From the NCBI RefSeq assembly GCF_000826105.1, contig NZ_CCYK01000006.1:946627-1010626 (forward strand): a DNA stretch of 64,000 nt, given 5' to 3'. Below are positions 48,186 to 57,465 of the stretch, piece after piece. Each line of letters opens with the position of its first letter. The stretch's first letter is position 1. The position numbers and the translations under genes are program-made. The notes beneath the pieces are model-generated. The model made no database searches, had not been told where the DNA came from, and was given only the letters and a program-made list of their open reading frames with translations. Source of the stretch: Pseudomonas massiliensis (GTDB taxonomy: Bacteria; Pseudomonadota; Gammaproteobacteria; Pseudomonadales; Pseudomonadaceae).

Positions 48186-48235
48186 CTTCCATTGCTAGGT
48201 TCGCCGCAACATTTGGACACAGTTGCGGAAGCCAT

Positions 48236-49921
48236 ATGAGCGATCAGCCAGACGACCCGTCCACCCCAGACGCCCCTACTCTCTCCTCGACTCGTCGCAG
48301 GTTCCTTGGCGGCATGGCCTTGATGGGCGCTGGTAGCGCCCTGGCTGGCTGCGCCCCTACTTCGAGTGCACCCGGCCAGCCGGCGCCGTTGAACCCGACG
48401 CAGCTGGACAAGGCCTTGCGCGAGCAGGTCAAGACCATTGTGGTGATCTATGCGGAGAACCGCAGCTTCAATAATCTGTTCGCTGACTTTCCCGGAGTGG
48501 AGGCGCCGCTGTCTTCGCTCAAGCCGGCGCAATACCAGCAGCGGGACCGGGACGGCAGCCTGCTGACCACTTTGCCGCCAGCCTGGGGTGGCGTGTTGCA
48601 ACTCGGTCCGCAGACCGTGGAAGGGGTGACCTACCCCAGCGGCGTGCAGTATCAGGAGCACCTGCCCAATGCGCCCTTCCCGCTCAAGGGCCCGCAGGGG
48701 GAAGACCTGCCCATGGGCCTGGTCACTCGCGATCTCTGGCATGTGTTCTACCAGAACCAGATGCAGATCAACGGCGGGCGTAACGATCAGTTCGTGGCCT
48801 GGGCCGACGCCGGTGGCCTGACCATGGGCTACTACCCACAGAGCCGCTACGCCCTGCGCCTGTGGGACCTGGCCCGGGAGTTCGTGCTGTGTGACAACTT
48901 CTTCCAGGGTGCCTTCGGCGGTTCGTTCCTCAACCATCAATACCTGGTCAGCGCCACCGCGCCTTTTTATCCCAATGCCGCGAGCTCGGTGGCCAAGTCG
49001 CAGATCGCCACGCTCATCGGCGACGACCCACAGGACACTCGCCTCAAACCGCTTCCCGCCTCGCCAGCCAGCGCCATGCAAGGGCCGCCGCAGTTTGGAC
49101 CCAGCGCGATCACCCCGGACGGCTATGCGGTGAACACCATGGCGCCGCCCTACTGGCCGACCTGGATTCGTGACCCGGAACAGCCAGACTTCGCCAAGCC
49201 GGACCAACCCAATGTATTGGTGCCACAGCGCCACGAACACATTGGCGACAAGTTGTCGCGCAAGGGTGTGGAGTGGGCCTGGTATGCCGGCGGCTGGCAA
49301 GCGACCCTGGATGAGTTCAAGGACTCGCCCGGCATTCCGAAGATCCCCAACTTCCAATACCACCACCAGCCCTTCAACTATTTCGTTCAACAGGGTCCGG
49401 AGCACCCGGAGGAGCGCAAGCGGCGCCTGCGTGACGGTGGGCTGGGCGAAGACCCGTCGAGCAACCATTTCCTGGCCGACGCCGCCGCCGGCAAGCTGCC
49501 CGCGGTGACCTTCTACAAGCCTCAGGGCAACCTGAACATGCATGCGGGCTACGCTGACGTGACCTCTGGAGACCGGCATATCGCGCGCATCGTCCGTACC
49601 CTGCAGGAAAGCCCACAGTGGAAGAACATGGTGGTGGTCGTCACCGTGGACGAGAACGGCGGCTGGTGGGATCACGTCGCCCCGCCCAAGGGCGATCGCT
49701 TCGGCCCTGGCTCGCGGATACCCGCGCTGGTGATCTCGCCCTTCGCGCGCAAGGGGACGGTAGACCATACGGTATACGACACCGCCTCGATCCTGCGCCT
49801 GATCACGCGGGTATTCGACCTGGAGAGGCTCGACGGCCTCGTTGCTCGGGACAAAGCCATGGCCGCCCGGGGCCAGACGCCCATGGGCGACCTGACCAAC
49901 GCCCTTGCCTTCGAGCGCTAG
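48236..49921 (+). CDS. Acid phosphatase / phosphoesterase (AcpA-PLC family), Tat-exported lipoprotein
   Basis: A 561-residue protein. The N-terminus carries a Tat motif STRRRFLGG (residues 18-26) followed by a hydrophobic stretch and a lipobox-like LAGC39. Export by Tat followed by lipidation or cleavage is therefore likely. The catalytic region YAENRSFNNLFADFPG at about residue 74 is the ENRSF motif of the AcpA/phospholipase C superfamily, and metal ligands appear in the VTVDENGGWWDHV segment near residue 487. The ATG at 48236 follows GCGGAAG. The Pho box upstream points to phosphate scavenging. Confidence 0.87.
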   Translation: MSDQPDDPSTPDAPTLSSTRRRFLGGMALMGAGSALAGCAPTSSAPGQPAPLNPTQLDKALREQVKTIVVIYAENRSFNNLFADFPGVEAPLSSLKPAQYQQRDRDGSLLTTLPPAWGGVLQLGPQTVEGVTYPSGVQYQEHLPNAPFPLKGPQGEDLPMGLVTRDLWHVFYQNQMQINGGRNDQFVAWADAGGLTMGYYPQSRYALRLWDLAREFVLCDNFFQGAFGGSFLNHQYLVSATAPFYPNAASSVAKSQIATLIGDDPQDTRLKPLPASPASAMQGPPQFGPSAITPDGYAVNTMAPPYWPTWIRDPEQPDFAKPDQPNVLVPQRHEHIGDKLSRKGVEWAWYAGGWQATLDEFKDSPGIPKIPNFQYHHQPFNYFVQQGPEHPEERKRRLRDGGLGEDPSSNHFLADAAAGKLPAVTFYKPQGNLNMHAGYADVTSGDRHIARIVRTLQESPQWKNMVVVVTVDENGGWWDHVAPPKGDRFGPGSRIPALVISPFARKGTVDHTVYDTASILRLITRVFDLERLDGLVARDKAMAARGQTPMGDLTNALAFER

Positions 49922-49927
49922 CAAAGC

Positions 49928-50623
49928 CTAGGTCGCGGCTGTCTGCCGTCTGGCCCGGTAGCGGGACAGCCCCATGCCGACCAGCATGACCAGCGCCGCG
50001 CCCAGAGCGCTGGCTGCATAGTGCAAGGAGCTGGACGGGGACATCACCCAGGGAGCCAGGACAGCGTCTGACAGGGCCAGGCTGACGGCAATCCACCCGA
50101 TCAGCCCACCGCCCAGCGCAACGATGACTGGCACACGCTCCATCAGGGCCAGTACAAGGCGGCTGCCGAACACGATCAGCGGGATGCTCAGCAGCACGCC
50201 TGCCGCTACGAGGTAGAGGTTGCCATGCCCGGCGGCGGCCACGGCCAGCACGTTATCCAGGGACATCACCGCATCGGCAATGACGATGGTGCGGATCGCC
50301 TTCCACAGCTGGGTACTGCCTTGCAGGTCGCGGTGGTCATCTTCGGGGGTCGCGATGAGGCTGATGCCTATCCACACCAGCAGGACACCCGCGCCGAGCT
50401 TGAGCCATGGCAGTTCCAGCAAGTGCATGGCCAAGCCCAGCAAGGAGATGCGCAACGCGATAGCCGCGGCCATGCCGCCCCAGATGGCCTGGCGGCGGCG
50501 GGCTTCGGGCAGGCGACGGCAGGCCATGGCGATGACCACGGCATTGTCACCTCCCAGGAGCAAATCAAGCAGGAGGATTTGCAAAAGGGCTACCCAGGTC
50601 GCGGGGTCGACCAACCATGCCAT
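49928..50623 (-). CDS. TerC family integral membrane protein (YjbE-like)
   Basis: A 231-residue protein with about seven hydrophobic segments. It has the TerC signature in two halves: LLLGGDNAVVIAMAC at about residue 19 and DAVMSLDNVLAVAAAG at about residue 115. The Asp residues are thought to bind metal. TerC proteins are linked to Mn2+ export and metal loading of exported enzymes. Here the gene is convergent with the phosphatase and six bases from it. The start at 50623 follows AGGAGACG-like sequence. Confidence 0.85.
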   Translation of the reverse strand: MAWLVDPATWVALLQILLLDLLLGGDNAVVIAMACRRLPEARRRQAIWGGMAAAIALRISLLGLAMHLLELPWLKLGAGVLLVWIGISLIATPEDDHRDLQGSTQLWKAIRTIVIADAVMSLDNVLAVAAAGHGNLYLVAAGVLLSIPLIVFGSRLVLALMERVPVIVALGGGLIGWIAVSLALSDAVLAPWVMSPSSSLHYAASALGAALVMLVGMGLSRYRARRQTAAT

Positions 50624-50748
50624 GATCGTCTCCTTCGTTGCATCTGGCCAGGCCATGCCGAAGCAACTGTGACCCTGGCACGAGTGTTTTTCTCCAATGC
50701 GGCGCCAGGCCGCGATAGAGTGAACGAAATCCAGAAAGGAGCAGGGCC

Positions 50749-51690
50749 TTGAGCGCGACCGTATTAGTACTGGTGGAAACCATTGGGCCCTACCTGCCCA
50801 TACTGGAAGAGGCTGGTTTCCGGCTGCTACTGGCGACCACGCCCGAAGCTCGGGCCGAGGCCATTGCCGAGCAAGGGGGCCTGATCGACGCAGTGCTCAC
50901 CCGTGGCCCTCTTGGATTGACGGGGGCAGAAATAGCGGCCTTGCCCAGGCTACAGATCATCACCGTGATCGGCGCCGGATACGAGCGCGTCGACCTGAAC
51001 GCGGCACGCCAGCGTGGCGTGGTGGTCACTAACGGCGCGGGCGTGAACGCACCGGCGGTAGCCGACCATGCCATGGCGTTGCTGTTGGCCCTGGTACGCG
51101 ACATCCCTCGGGCCGATGCATCGGTGCGCCGAGGAGAATGGAGCAAGGTGATGCGGCCTTCCGTAACCGGAAAGCGCCTGGGCATTCTCGGCCTGGGCGC
51201 GGTGGGCCTGGCCATCGCCCGCCGCGCCGCCCTGGGCTTCGGCATGGCGGTGGGTTATCACAACCGCCAGGCGCGCCCCGACGTGGACTATCCCTGGTTC
51301 GAAGATGTACGAAGCCTGGCGGCCAACAGCGACATCCTCATGATCGCCACGCCAGGCGGCGAGAGCACCCGCGCCCTGGTGGATGCGGACGTGATCGCTG
51401 CCCTGGGCTCCGATGGGTTCGTGGTAAACGTTGCCCGGGGGAGCGTGGTGGATACCGCGGCGCTGGTCGATGCCCTGGCCAACGAGCGCCTGGCGGGCGC
51501 CGCGCTCGATGTGTTCGAAAACGAACCCCAGGTGCCCGAGGCCTTGCGAGCCCTTCCTAATGTAGTGCTGACGCCTCATGTAGCGGGCCTGTCGCCGGAG
51601 GCGGTGAGGGCCACCGTGGAACTGGTCACCCAGAACCTGCTGGCGCACTTCTCCGGGCGCCCGGTACTGACGCCTGTCCCTCTGCCCTGA
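50749..51690 (+). CDS. 2-hydroxyacid dehydrogenase (glyoxylate/hydroxypyruvate reductase-like)
   Basis: A 313-residue D-isomer-specific dehydrogenase. The NAD(P)-binding motif is LGILGLGAVGLAIARRA at about residue 144. The catalytic Arg is in NVARGSVVD, Glu in FENEPQVPE, and His in LTPHVAGLS. The start is TTG at 50749, supported by AAAGGAGCA seven bases upstream; the nearest ATG would remove the substrate domain. It differs from the hprA-like gene at the left edge, for example in lacking Trp after the catalytic His. Confidence 0.87.
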   Translation: MSATVLVLVETIGPYLPILEEAGFRLLLATTPEARAEAIAEQGGLIDAVLTRGPLGLTGAEIAALPRLQIITVIGAGYERVDLNAARQRGVVVTNGAGVNAPAVADHAMALLLALVRDIPRADASVRRGEWSKVMRPSVTGKRLGILGLGAVGLAIARRAALGFGMAVGYHNRQARPDVDYPWFEDVRSLAANSDILMIATPGGESTRALVDADVIAALGSDGFVVNVARGSVVDTAALVDALANERLAGAALDVFENEPQVPEALRALPNVVLTPHVAGLSPEAVRATVELVTQNLLAHFSGRPVLTPVPLP

Positions 51691-51697
51691 CCCTCGA

Positions 51698-52279
51698 TCA
51701 ACGGCAGGAGGCGCTGCGCTGGCTGTGGTCCGCGCCCCAGGTGCGGTACCCGGCCGTGTCAATGTGTATCCGCCCGGAGGGGTAGCGGCTGAGCCCCATC
51801 GCCCAGGCCTGACCCTCGGACTTCCAGAAGCCGCACAGGCCAGGGGCATCGCTGGCAAGCAGCAGGTCCACGGCAAAGCTGTGAACGTGGGCGCTGCGAG
51901 GCGCTCCCTGGGCACAGCGGTTGAGCGCTTCGCCGCGCCAGGCTGACACCACTTCGAACTGGCCCAGTACGGCTCGCTCGCGCAATAGCCGGAGCAGCCG
52001 CAGGGTACGGACGGCATCCGGCCATTGCGCACGGGGCGGCACCGCAAAGGGTTCGGCCCTGCAGCGTCGCCAGTCGCTTGCCGTGCGCAGCAGTTGCCAG
52101 GATGGCACCACATCCTGCACACCTTGTTGTGCAAGGTAGCCTTCGAAAGCGCTCACGCCAGACTGAGCGCCAGCCCAACGCTGGAAAAGCGCCGGGCCGC
52201 GTTCGTCTCTTTCATCGGCAACGGCTGCGCTGGCTGCCGCCAGGGCCAGCAGCCCCGCGAGCAGTGCGCCTCGCTTCAC
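51698..52279 (-). CDS. M15 family metallopeptidase, exported
   Basis: A 193-residue precursor with signal peptide [21 protein letters not shown]. The M15 zinc site is present as [13 protein letters not shown] (His and Asp ligands, about residue 133) and [13 protein letters not shown] (second His, about residue 175). M15 enzymes are D-Ala-D-Ala or L-Ala-D-Glu peptidases acting on peptidoglycan in the periplasm. It overlaps sodC by 4 bases, so both are co-translated. Confidence 0.82.
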   Translation of the reverse strand: MKRGALLAGLLALAAASAAVADERDERGPALFQRWAGAQSGVSAFEGYLAQQGVQDVVPSWQLLRTASDWRRCRAEPFAVPPRAQWPDAVRTLRLLRLLRERAVLGQFEVVSAWRGEALNRCAQGAPRSAHVHSFAVDLLLASDAPGLCGFWKSEGQAWAMGLSRYPSGRIHIDTAGYRTWGADHSQRSASCR

Positions 52280-52797
52280 AGCACGCCGCAGGCGACCCGG
52301 GCACCGCCGCCACCAAGAGGCTGCGGCATGTCGGCGTGATTATCGCCCCCCGCGTGGATCATCAGCGCATGGCCCTTGACCTCGGCCAGGCTTTTCAAGC
52401 GGGGCGCCAGCACCGGGTAGACCGCCGTGCCATCGGCATTGACGTAGATCGCCGGCAGGTCACCCAGGTGGCCTTCGCCATAAGGGCCTTCATGCTTGCC
52501 GGTCTTGTTCGGGTCCAGATGCCCCCCCGCTGCTTCGGCGGGTGACATCTTGCCGTCTTTCATGGCTGGGGCGCAGCTTCCATTCTGGTGAACATGGAAA
52601 CCGTGCACGCCAGGCGGCAACCCCTTCAGGGTCGGCGTGAACAACAGGCCATGGGAGGTTTCTTCGACCTTCACCTCACCGATGGCCTGGACAGCCCCGT
52701 TGGGGCCTACCTCATCCAGCTTGACCATTTCGCTGGCCGCCTGCGCCGCCAGGCTTGTGCTCATGCATACGGCCGCGATCCACCCGTACCCTTTCAT
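52276..52797 (-). CDS. sodC: Superoxide dismutase [Cu-Zn], periplasmic
   Basis: A 173-residue precursor with signal peptide [20 protein letters not shown]. Copper and zinc ligands are visible in [28 protein letters not shown] and [11 protein letters not shown]. Two Cys (SCAP and VACGVL) form the family disulfide. It removes superoxide in the periplasm. The start at 52797 is set by the signal peptide and a GGAGG-containing upstream sequence. Confidence 0.94.
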   Translation of the reverse strand: MKGYGWIAAVCMSTSLAAQAASEMVKLDEVGPNGAVQAIGEVKVEETSHGLLFTPTLKGLPPGVHGFHVHQNGSCAPAMKDGKMSPAEAAGGHLDPNKTGKHEGPYGEGHLGDLPAIYVNADGTAVYPVLAPRLKSLAEVKGHALMIHAGGDNHADMPQPLGGGGARVACGVL

Positions 52798-52876
52798 GCC
52801 TTGCCTCCTTCTCGAATGCCTGTGCACACCTTAGTCGGCTTTTGGCGGGGCGGGTTCGCTCCGGTTTAGTGGCAAA

Positions 52877-53515
52877 TCATGTCAGCGGGCGCAGCCTGTA
52901 CTGCGGTGGCAACTGCTCGGCGCTGCTGATGGTCGCGTCCAGGCTCTTCCAGCGGCCGTCCTTGATGCCATAGATGCAGCCATGGATGGACAGGTTCTGG
53001 CCGCGATGCCAGGCGTTCTGCACGATACTGGTGTAGCCGACGTTCGCCACCTGTTGAATCACATTGAGTTCACAGAGCCGGTCTACCTGGGCTTCCTCGG
53101 TAGGCAGTTGGGCCAGGACTTCACGGTGTTCGTAGTAGAGGTTGCGGATCGAGCGCAGCCAGCCATCGATCAGGCCCAGCTGGCGGTCCTGCATGGCCGC
53201 GCGCACGCCGCCGCAACCGTAGTGGCCAGTGACCAGGATGTGTTTGACCTTGAGCACGTCGACGGCGTACTGGATTACCGAGAGGCAGTTCAGGTCCGTG
53301 TGCAGGACCACGTTGGCAACGTTGCGGTGTACGAAGAGATCACCAGGCAGCATGCCTACGATCTCGTTGGCCGGCACCCGTGCGTCAGAACAGCCGATCC
53401 AGAGGAACTCAGGGGTTTGCTGGCGGGCGAGCTTGGCGAAGAAGTCTGGGTCACGTTGCTTGATCGCATCCGCCCAGCGGGCATTGTTGTCGATCAGTTC
53501 TTGTAGGTCATGCAT
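52877..53515 (-). CDS. can: Beta-class carbonic anhydrase
   Basis: A 212-residue enzyme. Zinc ligands lie in GCSDARVPANEIV (Cys and the Asp-Arg dyad, about residue 42) and TGHYGCGGVRAAM (His and Cys, about residues 98-101). It interconverts CO2 and bicarbonate in the cytosol. The frame extends 37 codons upstream without homology. The start at 53515 (MHDLQELIDNNARWA) matches the E. coli Can N-terminus. Confidence 0.94.
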   Translation of the reverse strand: MHDLQELIDNNARWADAIKQRDPDFFAKLARQQTPEFLWIGCSDARVPANEIVGMLPGDLFVHRNVANVVLHTDLNCLSVIQYAVDVLKVKHILVTGHYGCGGVRAAMQDRQLGLIDGWLRSIRNLYYEHREVLAQLPTEEAQVDRLCELNVIQQVANVGYTSIVQNAWHRGQNLSIHGCIYGIKDGRWKSLDATISSAEQLPPQYRLRPLT

Positions 53516-53664
53516 GGTCGGGGCCTCGGAAGTGATGCACCAGTGTGACTCCGCCGCCGGGGAGCGAGTCACGCGGCCATCCAGGTCTCGGCGCGGTTCG
53601 CTCGATTGAATCTTGCTCGAGGTCACGAGTCCACCTTGTAAGGCCCATTAACCGGAGGACAACC

Positions 53665-54090
53665 ATGACCCCTGAACAACGCCCTTACGGTGCACCGCAG
53701 CCTGCCGAGATCGACACCACCGAAGACCGCATCGGCTCGGTTCACCCACTGGATTTCAATGACCCGAACGGCGATGGCCCCGCCGGCTTCACGGGGGACG
53801 CTCTTGAATCGGAAGCTTATGCCTCAGGTGAGCGCGTCCAGGAAGCCGGCCTGACCGGCGCGTCGACCGATGATCATCACCAGACCATGGACGACATGAG
53901 CCCCGAAACCCTGATTCGCGAAGACGGCTCCGAATCCGTGGAAGAGGCCGAGGAAAGTGACGCCCCCGCCGACCTACAGCTCAACCCCATCGATGAAGAC
54001 GACATTGGCGGTGGCGACGGACTCGACGAAGCCGAACTGGCCCGGCTGGACCCGCTCGACGGCAAGCCCTGGGATGGCGAAGCGGATTAA
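53665..54090 (+). CDS. Highly acidic hypothetical protein
   Basis: A 141-residue protein very rich in Asp, Glu and Gly, with no hydrophobic core and hardly any basic residues; probably intrinsically disordered. CGGAGGAC precedes the ATG at ideal spacing, which supports expression. The C-terminal block (LNPIDEDDIGGGDGLDEAEL) looks like a repeated acidic pattern. The last four bases overlap the convergent rimI. A similar gene is found near rimI in other pseudomonads, but its function is unknown to me. Confidence 0.7.
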   Translation: MTPEQRPYGAPQPAEIDTTEDRIGSVHPLDFNDPNGDGPAGFTGDALESEAYASGERVQEAGLTGASTDDHHQTMDDMSPETLIREDGSESVEEAEESDAPADLQLNPIDEDDIGGGDGLDEAELARLDPLDGKPWDGEAD

Positions 54091-54536
54091 ACCAGGGTAC
54101 AGGCCATGACCAGCGCGTCCTCGCGCCCTCCGGCGGCGGGATAATAGTCCCGTCGCCGCCCCACCTCATTGAAGCCATAGCGTTCGTACAGCCGGTACGC
54201 CGACTGGTTGCTGGCGCGCACTTCCAGGAAGCACTCGCGACCATTGAGGGCCATGGCTCGATCCATCAGGTGCTCGAGCAGCTTCAATCCGAGTCCCCGA
54301 CCCTGGTTTTCCAGCTTCACGGTGATATTGAGCAGGTGCGCTTCGTCGATGATGACGTTGATCACTCCATGTCCCACCAATTGCTGCCCTTCGAACATCA
54401 GCCAGATCTCGTAGCTCTTGAGCCCGTCGAGGAAGATCCCACGCGTCCAGGGGTGGGTATAGGCGGCATATTCGACCTTGAGCACGGCATCCAGATCGGC
54501 CTCGGTCATCGGGCGAAAGGTTACTGCATCATTCAT
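54087..54536 (-). CDS. rimI: Ribosomal protein S18 alanine N-acetyltransferase
   Basis: A 149-residue GNAT enzyme. The acetyl-CoA-binding motif is QGRGLGLKLLEHLMDRA at about residue 79. The FLEVRASNQSAYRLYERYGF segment is typical of RimI. It acetylates the N-terminal Ala of S18. It overlaps the upstream psi-subunit gene by 4 bases, the same gene pair as holD-rimI in E. coli. Confidence 0.92.
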   Translation of the reverse strand: MNDAVTFRPMTEADLDAVLKVEYAAYTHPWTRGIFLDGLKSYEIWLMFEGQQLVGHGVINVIIDEAHLLNITVKLENQGRGLGLKLLEHLMDRAMALNGRECFLEVRASNQSAYRLYERYGFNEVGRRRDYYPAAGGREDALVMACTLV

Positions 54537-55345
54537 TCAGCGGGCTTCCAGCGCGCCATGAGCTGGCGCATCGCGTGCCAGACGTCCGCCTTGCGGGCCG
54601 GCTCGTCCATTAAGGTTTCCAGGCCGGGCAAGGCCCAGCCTTCGCAAAGCGTATCGATGGTGACTGTCTGGTAATACGCGGAGGTATCCACCTCGCCGGC
54701 GTAACGCAAGGCCGGCAGGCCTATCAGCCAGAGGCAGGCGCAAGGTGCCTGCTCCAACTGTGCCGCCACGAAGCCCTGCACGAAATCCCGGGCCGCTTCC
54801 GGCCCTTGATCCAGGCTGCCCCGTGCGAGCAGGGGCCAGCGTACCGGCTCGCCCAGCAGTTGTGGCGCGTCCGGCAGGCCGGCAGCCCGCAGCATGTCCT
54901 TGAGCAGCAAGTAGCCGGGGTCACGGGACTGGAACGGCTCTCCGGTAGGTAGCTCTGCCAGCACCAGGCAATTGCCCGCGCGCAGCAGTTGCAACGCAAA
55001 GCGTGGTGCCGGGGCCTGTGGCCTGGCCTCTGTCACGTTGACAGGCTCGGAGGTGACAGCCTTGGCTGTTGGCGCTGCTTTGACCAGCGATGGCCTGGGC
55101 ACTTCGATCTTCGGCCGTATCGAAGGCGCTGGCGGTCGGGGAGCGGGAGCTGGGGCAACCGGGGCCGCGGAGAGAGGCGACCCCGGAGCCGATTGCGGAT
55201 CAACGACTGGCGCGACCGCCGGCGCCTCGACCCAGGCCAGCAGCTCAGGGCGGGACGGCGCAGCGAAGGGCAGCTCGGCACGGGGCAGCCATTGCACGAC
55301 CTGCATGGCATCCAGATAAGCGCGGCGGCGAGGTTCGGTCAGCAC
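54533..55345 (-). CDS. holD: DNA polymerase III psi subunit (HolD-like)
   Basis: A 270-residue protein with a GTG start at 55345. Its N-terminus RRRAYLDAMQVVQWLPR resembles the chi-binding N-terminal helix of E. coli psi. A Pro/Ala-rich linker (about residues 40-110) leads to a C-terminal domain with LLRAGNCLVLAELP. It is twice the size of E. coli HolD, as expected for pseudomonads, where the cryptic psi subunit was traced to the gene upstream of rimI (PA4679). Position before rimI supports the call. Psi links the clamp loader to chi and SSB. Confidence 0.75.
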   Translation of the reverse strand: MLTEPRRRAYLDAMQVVQWLPRAELPFAAPSRPELLAWVEAPAVAPVVDPQSAPGSPLSAAPVAPAPAPRPPAPSIRPKIEVPRPSLVKAAPTAKAVTSEPVNVTEARPQAPAPRFALQLLRAGNCLVLAELPTGEPFQSRDPGYLLLKDMLRAAGLPDAPQLLGEPVRWPLLARGSLDQGPEAARDFVQGFVAAQLEQAPCACLWLIGLPALRYAGEVDTSAYYQTVTIDTLCEGWALPGLETLMDEPARKADVWHAMRQLMARWKPAE

Positions 55346-55499
55346 GTTGAGCCCAAGTTGAAAAACAGGGCCGCGATTCTAACCCGGTGCCGGGCAATTC
55401 ACGAAGAGCAGGCGACCGTTGCCTGGCGACCGACAGCACCGCCGCCGAGCGGGGATGCGCTACAATCCGGCCTTTTTCTGGCAACCGACCGGCCCTCCC

Positions 55500-56792
55500 A
55501 TGATCGACCCCAAGCGCGTCCTGCGCGCTCTTGCTGAACACTGGGCGCTGCTGGAGCCGTTGTGCGAACGCTTCGACCAGGGCACCCTCAGCCTAGGCGA
55601 ACTGCGCTTGCAACTGGCGGCCCAGCAGCGGGAAAGCAGCCCGCAGGACATCACCACCCTGCTGGACCTCTGGATACGTCTGGACATCCTGGTGCCCGTG
55701 GCGAAAAGCCCCAACCGCTTCGAACTCAACGCCCAGATCCACGACTTCCTGGCCTACCTGCGTCGCGAACACCGCCTCGGGCTTTGCCTGGAGATCGAAG
55801 CCTACCTGCGACACCTGGAGCGCCTGGCCGGGCATATTCAGGATGCGTTCGACATTCGGGACGGCAATGACCTGGCCCGCCAGCTGCGCTTGCTGGACAT
55901 GCGCGTGCGTGACGTGCTCAAGAAGCTGGCCAACGATGAGCAGGCACTGGTCGCGGTGGCCGAACGCGCGAAGACCAGCGATCGGCAGATCCCGCTGCGC
56001 CAGCGCTATGCCGAAGTGCTGGCGACCTGGGACGAATACATCGAGCCGATGATCCAGCTGGTGAACGCCGATGGTGCTTTCGAACAAGGCGTGCGCAAGG
56101 TCGAGACCGTGCTGTTGCGCCTGCTGGGCGAACAACAACGGCTGGGGCATCTGGTGGACGATGACATGCTGCTGCGTACCCATGCGCGCATCCTAGAGAT
56201 GCAGACCAGCGCGCAGCTGACGTTGCGCCACGCGCGGGAGCTGCTGCTGCCTCTACGCGAAGAGGCACGCCGTCACAACGCCGTGACCCGTGGCGCCGCC
56301 CTGGCCCTGGCGGCCATGCGGCGCAAGGGGCTCGATGCCGTGCCCCAGGCGGCGCTGCCATTGTTTACCCGGCCGCAAAGCAACTTCCTGGGCACGGCCA
56401 GCCAGGTCGAGGCCTATGTCTACGCCCTGGCCCGCTTCGAGTCCAAGCCCGCCCGCTTCCCCCGCTCGGAAAAAAAGGCTGCCCAAGGCGATACCCCAAG
56501 AGCGCCGCGTACCGTTCGGGAGATGCTCGAGCGCTGCGAGCATGCCCTGCCATTGCCGGACCTGATGGCCTGGCTGCTGGAACAGGAGCCCGGCGGGCCC
56601 ACCGATGAGTTGCTCTACTGGTTCTCCCGCTTGTCTAGGGACAAGCGCTTCAGCCGCCAGCGCCTCGAGCGCCAGGACTACCTGACCGATGAGCATGTGC
56701 TGAGCCTGCGCTCCTTTGCCTTGTCTTCCGCCAAAGGCCCTCTGCCAACGGGCCCTGGCGAACCTATGTCGAGCCCATTGCATGAATCTTGA
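55500..56792 (+). CDS. mksF: Condensin subunit MksF (kleisin)
   Basis: A 430-residue mostly helical protein without membrane segments. The N-terminal winged-helix-like region (about residues 1-90) and long helices in the middle fit the MukF/MksF kleisins. It is first in a three-gene overlapping operon (mksF-mksE-mksB), the standard MksBEF order. MksF bridges the heads of the MksB dimer. The start at 55500 (MIDPKRVLRAL) is preferred over in-frame codons upstream that fall in the holD promoter region. Confidence 0.87.
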   Translation: MIDPKRVLRALAEHWALLEPLCERFDQGTLSLGELRLQLAAQQRESSPQDITTLLDLWIRLDILVPVAKSPNRFELNAQIHDFLAYLRREHRLGLCLEIEAYLRHLERLAGHIQDAFDIRDGNDLARQLRLLDMRVRDVLKKLANDEQALVAVAERAKTSDRQIPLRQRYAEVLATWDEYIEPMIQLVNADGAFEQGVRKVETVLLRLLGEQQRLGHLVDDDMLLRTHARILEMQTSAQLTLRHARELLLPLREEARRHNAVTRGAALALAAMRRKGLDAVPQAALPLFTRPQSNFLGTASQVEAYVYALARFESKPARFPRSEKKAAQGDTPRAPRTVREMLERCEHALPLPDLMAWLLEQEPGGPTDELLYWFSRLSRDKRFSRQRLERQDYLTDEHVLSLRSFALSSAKGPLPTGPGEPMSSPLHES

Positions 56793-57465
56793 TCTTTCTG
56801 AACTCAGCCAGTTGGCGCCCATCTTCCGTGAGCTGTTCAAAGGCTTTCATATCAGTCGGCGTGACCCGGAACTCTACGCCCAGCTCTCCACCTGCCAGGA
56901 CGCCTATCGCACGTTGTTCAAGGCCTTGGGCTTTGAACTGGTGTGCGATACCCGTGGATTCTACTATTTCGTTCCGGAACAGGCCGCGGCCCAGGTGAAC
57001 AAGACCGCCCAGCGGCTTTCCCTGTTCACCTTCATCCTGGTTGAGCATTTCGCTGACCAGGGCCGTGACCCGATCGCCGTGCTGGACGGCGGCAGCCTTG
57101 GGCGTGATGAACTGCCGGCCCTGCTGGAGAAGTACAAGGACCTTTTCGGCCAGGCCGAAGTGCAGACGGTTGAAGAGCTTGAGGAAAAAATCCTGAGGCG
57201 CATGGCCCAGCTCGGCTTCACCCATGAAGAAAACGGCGTGTATCGCTTCCTGGCGCCCATGCACCGCTTCCTTGACGTGTGCCTTTCCGTCCAGCAGGAC
57301 CGTGACCTGGCCGCCAGCCTTCACAGCGCGCTGCCCCTGCCAACCCCCACCCTGACGGGCGAGCCGGCCGAAGCGCCAACGGACGACCCGCTGGGCCCTA
57401 CGCCCTTCGATGATGACGAAGCGTTGGTCCGGGCCATCGCCGATGAACAGGAATTGCACGCATGA
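56782..57465 (+). CDS. mksE: Condensin subunit MksE
   Basis: A 227-residue protein with tandem winged-helix character (FRELFKGFHISRRDPELY..., then a second unit around FTHEENGVYRFL). The C-terminal tail is acidic and rich in Pro, ending DEQELHA. It matches the MksE/MukE position and length. The start at 56782 lies inside the end of mksF (11-base overlap), and the stop overlaps mksB by 4 bases, so expression is coupled. Confidence 0.86.
   Translation: MNLDLSELSQLAPIFRELFKGFHISRRDPELYAQLSTCQDAYRTLFKALGFELVCDTRGFYYFVPEQAAAQVNKTAQRLSLFTFILVEHFADQGRDPIAVLDGGSLGRDELPALLEKYKDLFGQAEVQTVEELEEKILRRMAQLGFTHEENGVYRFLAPMHRFLDVCLSVQQDRDLAASLHSALPLPTPTLTGEPAEAPTDDPLGPTPFDDDEALVRAIADEQELHA

Noticed and set aside
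48182..49924. Open frame of 580 codons antisense to the acid phosphatase
   Set aside because: It mirrors the real gene almost exactly, has no family likeness and arises from GC-rich codon use. The plus-strand protein has Tat signal and catalytic motifs.
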